A stretch of DNA of 6,570 nucleotides. Origin: CAZPCT01 sp964585325 (GTDB lineage: Bacteria > Patescibacteriota > Minisyncoccia > JACQLN01 > CAZPCT01). Every line of letters begins with the position of its first letter. The stretch's first letter is position 1. The DNA is taken from positions 1-6,570 of the forward strand of contig CAZPCT010000030.1 in the NCBI GenBank assembly GCA_964585325.1, given 5' to 3'. The position numbers and the translations under genes were made by a program. Below the pieces are notes generated by a model that was not told the DNA's origin, did not search any database, and saw only the letters and a program-made list of their open reading frames with translations. Below are positions 4,600-6,570 of this stretch, piece by piece.

Positions 4600-5391
4600 A
4601 TGTGGCCGGGATATACCAAAGTTGAACTACTAGAGCTTCCCATTTTGGATTTTGTAGGGGATGTAGAGAAAAGATGGCAAACCATCGGCCCGTTTATTCA
4701 CAATCTTTTGGGTCAGTATTCAAACCCTAAGGTGCTTGATCTAGCGATGGGGTCAGGGCAAGATTCCATTCAGCTGATCAAAGAAGGTTATGAGGTCGTC
4801 TCAAACGAAATAGACCGCGTTGGTATCAGCGCCGCCTTGGAATATGCGGATAACGAAGATGTTATGTTAAACATTAGGCAAGTGAATTGGACAGAGATAG
4901 AGTCCTCTTCAGAGTATAAGCCGCAGGAGTTTGATTTTATCTTCAGCCTAGGTAACTCGTTCCCCAACTATTTGCTAACTAGAGAGGACAGAAAGAGGGC
5001 AATGTGGGGTATTTGGAAGATTTTAAAACCCGGAGGCACACTTTTCTTTGACACACGCAACTTTGACTATATGTGGGAGAACAGAGAAGAGATATTGAAA
5101 GATCCGGAGCACAGCTTCCCATACAACTATTTCACAACATATATTGGCAGAAAAGCCATCTCGTTTCCTGTGAGAATCACCGACGAAGGAATATTACTTA
5201 TTCATAAAAACAAAGAGAAAAAGGTATACTCAGAACTTAATCTCTGGTTGGCGCTAGAGGAAAGGGTAAAAGAAATGATCGCGGATGTTGCCCCAGAAGC
5301 GAAGGTAGAAATATTCTATGACTATCAAAAAGAAAAGCCGGAGCACTATGACTTTCTGCAGTACATAGTAAGAAAACCAGAAGAAAAATGA
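4600..5391 (+). CDS. Glycine N-methyltransferase-like SAM-dependent methyltransferase
   Basis: A class I methyltransferase of 263 aa. Motif I is VLDLAMGSGQDSIQL (45-59), and Glu70 sits where the second-strand acidic residue contacts SAM. LGNSF (117-121), LKPGG (142-146) and DTRNFDY (151-157) follow. From memory of the glycine/sarcosine N-methyltransferase family, the combination VLDxAxGxGxDSI, LGNSF and DxRNxDY is typical of that group, so a small-molecule N-methyltransferase is the best guess. The first 40 residues are the family's variable N-terminal region. The gene starts 12 bases after the SDR stop with no SD, and its TGA stop overlaps the next ATG (ATGA, 5388-5391). That points to translational coupling and shows that TGA is a stop here. 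The substrate may be an amino acid or an amino sugar product of the same operon; this is inference. Confidence 0.85.
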   Translation: MWPGYTKVELLELPILDFVGDVEKRWQTIGPFIHNLLGQYSNPKVLDLAMGSGQDSIQLIKEGYEVVSNEIDRVGISAALEYADNEDVMLNIRQVNWTEIESSSEYKPQEFDFIFSLGNSFPNYLLTREDRKRAMWGIWKILKPGGTLFFDTRNFDYMWENREEILKDPEHSFPYNYFTTYIGRKAISFPVRITDEGILLIHKNKEKKVYSELNLWLALEERVKEMIADVAPEAKVEIFYDYQKEKPEHYDFLQYIVRKPEEK

Positions 5392-6254
5392 ACGATCCTG
5401 CCCAAGAAAAAGTAAACGACATACTAGCAGATAAAGAGGTCCGGGAATTTATTGTCACAAACCTAAAACAAAGCCTCGCGTCTATTGGGTTTAAAAGTGA
5501 CTTAATCCAAGACCTCACTGACAACCTACACGACTTGGATGTAGGTGGATTTGTTAAAAAGCATGAGAGTGAGTTGAAACACGTACATGACAATCTTTTC
5601 TTCAACGATGCTGCCAAGGAATACTTTTCCAAACATGTTGTGCCAGAAGTGCCCAAGAGCGAAGTAGTGCTTGATCTTGGATGTGGGCCAGGTATTCTAG
5701 CGGGGCTATTGGCAGAGTCAGAAAACTTCAACAAAGTGCTTGCGTGGGACATAAAGGCATACTCTACATGGGAGAATTCTGACAACATCCAGTTTGCAGA
5801 GGTATCTGAAGAGCAATTCCCAAAAATGATTGAAGACGCGAAGCCAGACAGTATTACATTAACTTGGGTGTTGCACCATATGGAGTTTGACGAACAAGAG
5901 CGATATCTAAGCTATTTACGTAACGGCATAGAAAAAGGAACCCGCGTTGTCTTCCTTGAGGACACCTACTCAACCAAACTATTGCCGAGAGACGGTGTGG
6001 AGCTACACAACGAGTTTATGAAACGGGACGAGGCGCAAAGAAAGAACATTATGGCCGTTTACGACTGGGTCGCAAACCGAGTACTTGCCCGCCGCGGCAC
6101 AATACCTATTCCCTTCACATTTCGCTCCCTTGAAGAATGGAAAGATTTTTGTGCCCAATATGGCTTTAAGACGGTAAAGCAAAAGTACATCGGTTTTCCT
6201 GAACGTAGAGATGTTAATACTCCTCAGGGCCTATTTGTGCTAGAAAAAGAATAA
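5388..6254 (+). CDS. Class I SAM-dependent methyltransferase
   Basis: A second methyltransferase of 288 aa, unlike its neighbour outside the SAM fold. The first 90 residues are helical and charged, probably a substrate or dimerisation cap. Motif I is VVLDLGCGPG (93-102), the second-strand acidic residue is Asp121 (AWDIK), and post-motif LTWVLHHME is at 158-166, a pattern common in the Methyltransf_11/25 type of small-molecule enzymes. EERVVFLED-like strand GTRVVFLEDTYS follows, and the C-terminal half has FRSLEEWKDFCAQYGF, resembling the substrate-loop region of O/C-methyltransferases. It overlaps the preceding gene by 4 nt, so the two are made together and may act in sequence on one compound. 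Only weak purine-rich sequence (AGAAG) precedes the start. The substrate is unknown. Confidence 0.86.
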   Translation: MNDPAQEKVNDILADKEVREFIVTNLKQSLASIGFKSDLIQDLTDNLHDLDVGGFVKKHESELKHVHDNLFFNDAAKEYFSKHVVPEVPKSEVVLDLGCGPGILAGLLAESENFNKVLAWDIKAYSTWENSDNIQFAEVSEEQFPKMIEDAKPDSITLTWVLHHMEFDEQERYLSYLRNGIEKGTRVVFLEDTYSTKLLPRDGVELHNEFMKRDEAQRKNIMAVYDWVANRVLARRGTIPIPFTFRSLEEWKDFCAQYGFKTVKQKYIGFPERRDVNTPQGLFVLEKE

Positions 6255-6261
6255 CTCTTAC

Positions 6262-6293
6262 TCTCTGCTACGTAACATGCTACGTAGCAGAGA
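6262..6293. repeat. 13-bp inverted repeat between the methyltransferase gene and cutA
   Basis: TCTCTGCTACGTA (6262-6274) pairs exactly with 6281-6293 around a 6-nt loop. The right side includes the perfect palindrome TGCTACGTAGCA (6278-6289), and TGCTACGTA is also present directly at 6266-6274. No T-run follows on either strand, so it is not a standard intrinsic terminator. It lies 12 bases before the cutA start and could be an operator, an mRNA processing hairpin or a dispersed repeat. Confidence 0.7.
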
Positions 6294-6305
6294 AACCAAA
6301 GAAAA

Positions 6306-6570
6306 ATGAACCTAGAAGTCAAAACCACTGCTGGCAGTAAAGAAGAGGCGGAAAAAATCGCTAACATTTTAGTGGAGAAAAAGTGCGCCGCTTGCGTGCA
6401 AATAGTGGGCCCAGTGACAAGTATATATAAATGGGAGGGAAAGGTAGAAAATACGGGGGAATATCTTCTCTTCATAAAAACAACAAAAGAACGGTATGCG
6501 GAGGTTGAACAATTAATTAAAGAGAATCATTCATACACCGTTCCAGAAATTATCGCGCTACCCATAGAAC
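6306..6570 (+). CDS. cutA: CutA-like divalent-cation tolerance protein, 5' part
   Basis: A small trimeric cytosolic protein of the CutA1 family, structurally like PII signal proteins and linked to copper or divalent metal tolerance in E. coli, with the molecular role still debated. The window shows the first 88 residues; the usual length is a little over 100, so roughly 15-20 are missing past the edge. Diagnostic motifs are EKKCAACVQIVGPVTSIYKW (24-43) and the HSYTVPEIIALPIE block at 75-88, which matches the usual HPYEVPEIIALPI with Pro to Ser and Glu to Thr changes. The ATG at 6306 has no SD and follows the 6262-6293 inverted repeat, so the gene may have its own control or belong to the upstream operon. 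Confidence 0.95.
   Translation, partial: MNLEVKTTAGSKEEAEKIANILVEKKCAACVQIVGPVTSIYKWEGKVENTGEYLLFIKTTKERYAEVEQLIKENHSYTVPEIIALPIE

Noticed and set aside
6224..6475. Minus-strand 83-codon open frame
   Set aside because: It is antisense to cutA, which is certain from its motifs.

Overview
The window looks like bacterial chromosome. It starts inside the last part of rpoC (RNA polymerase beta') and ends inside cutA. The compact beta' C-terminus, the lack of Shine-Dalgarno (SD) sequences before the right-hand genes and the tightly packed small biosynthetic operon would suit a Patescibacteria/CPR lineage such as Parcubacteria. That placement is inference from style, not from a search. TGA is used as a normal stop in an ATGA overlap, which argues against the TGA-recoding CPR lineages.

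Left (1-960): the rpoC 3' end carries the second zinc-site CxxC, the first half of the trigger loop and the conserved C-terminal motifs. A strong intrinsic terminator follows.

Middle (about 961-3270): a compact, self-contained block of six small genes that I cannot assign to a known function. Three lie on the minus strand (2041 to 1025) and three on the plus strand (2271 to 3228). They diverge from a 229-bp region holding a plausible promoter for each direction and an inverted repeat inside the plus-strand promoter. The block is closed on the right by hairpin terminators. It differs from its flanks: hand-counted 60-base lines run about 55-75% GC, against about 38-47% on the right and 43-57% in rpoC. 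Five of the six genes have a clear purine-rich SD, and five of six stop with TAG. Three of the four co-directional neighbour pairs are in the same reading frame with only the TAG between them. I read the block as an acquired island of small ORFan genes. No integrase, transposase, tRNA or terminal repeat is visible to say how it arrived.

Right (3271-6254): a probable extended -10 promoter, then four closely spaced genes: a cytidylyltransferase-fold nucleotidyltransferase (HxGH), a classical SDR dehydrogenase, a glycine N-methyltransferase-like SAM methyltransferase, and a second, unrelated class I SAM methyltransferase joined to it by a 4-nt ATGA overlap. Together they could activate a small molecule with a nucleotide, oxidise or reduce it, and methylate it. 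The substrate is not evident. A 13-bp inverted repeat with no U-tract separates this operon from cutA, which begins at 6306 and runs off the end.
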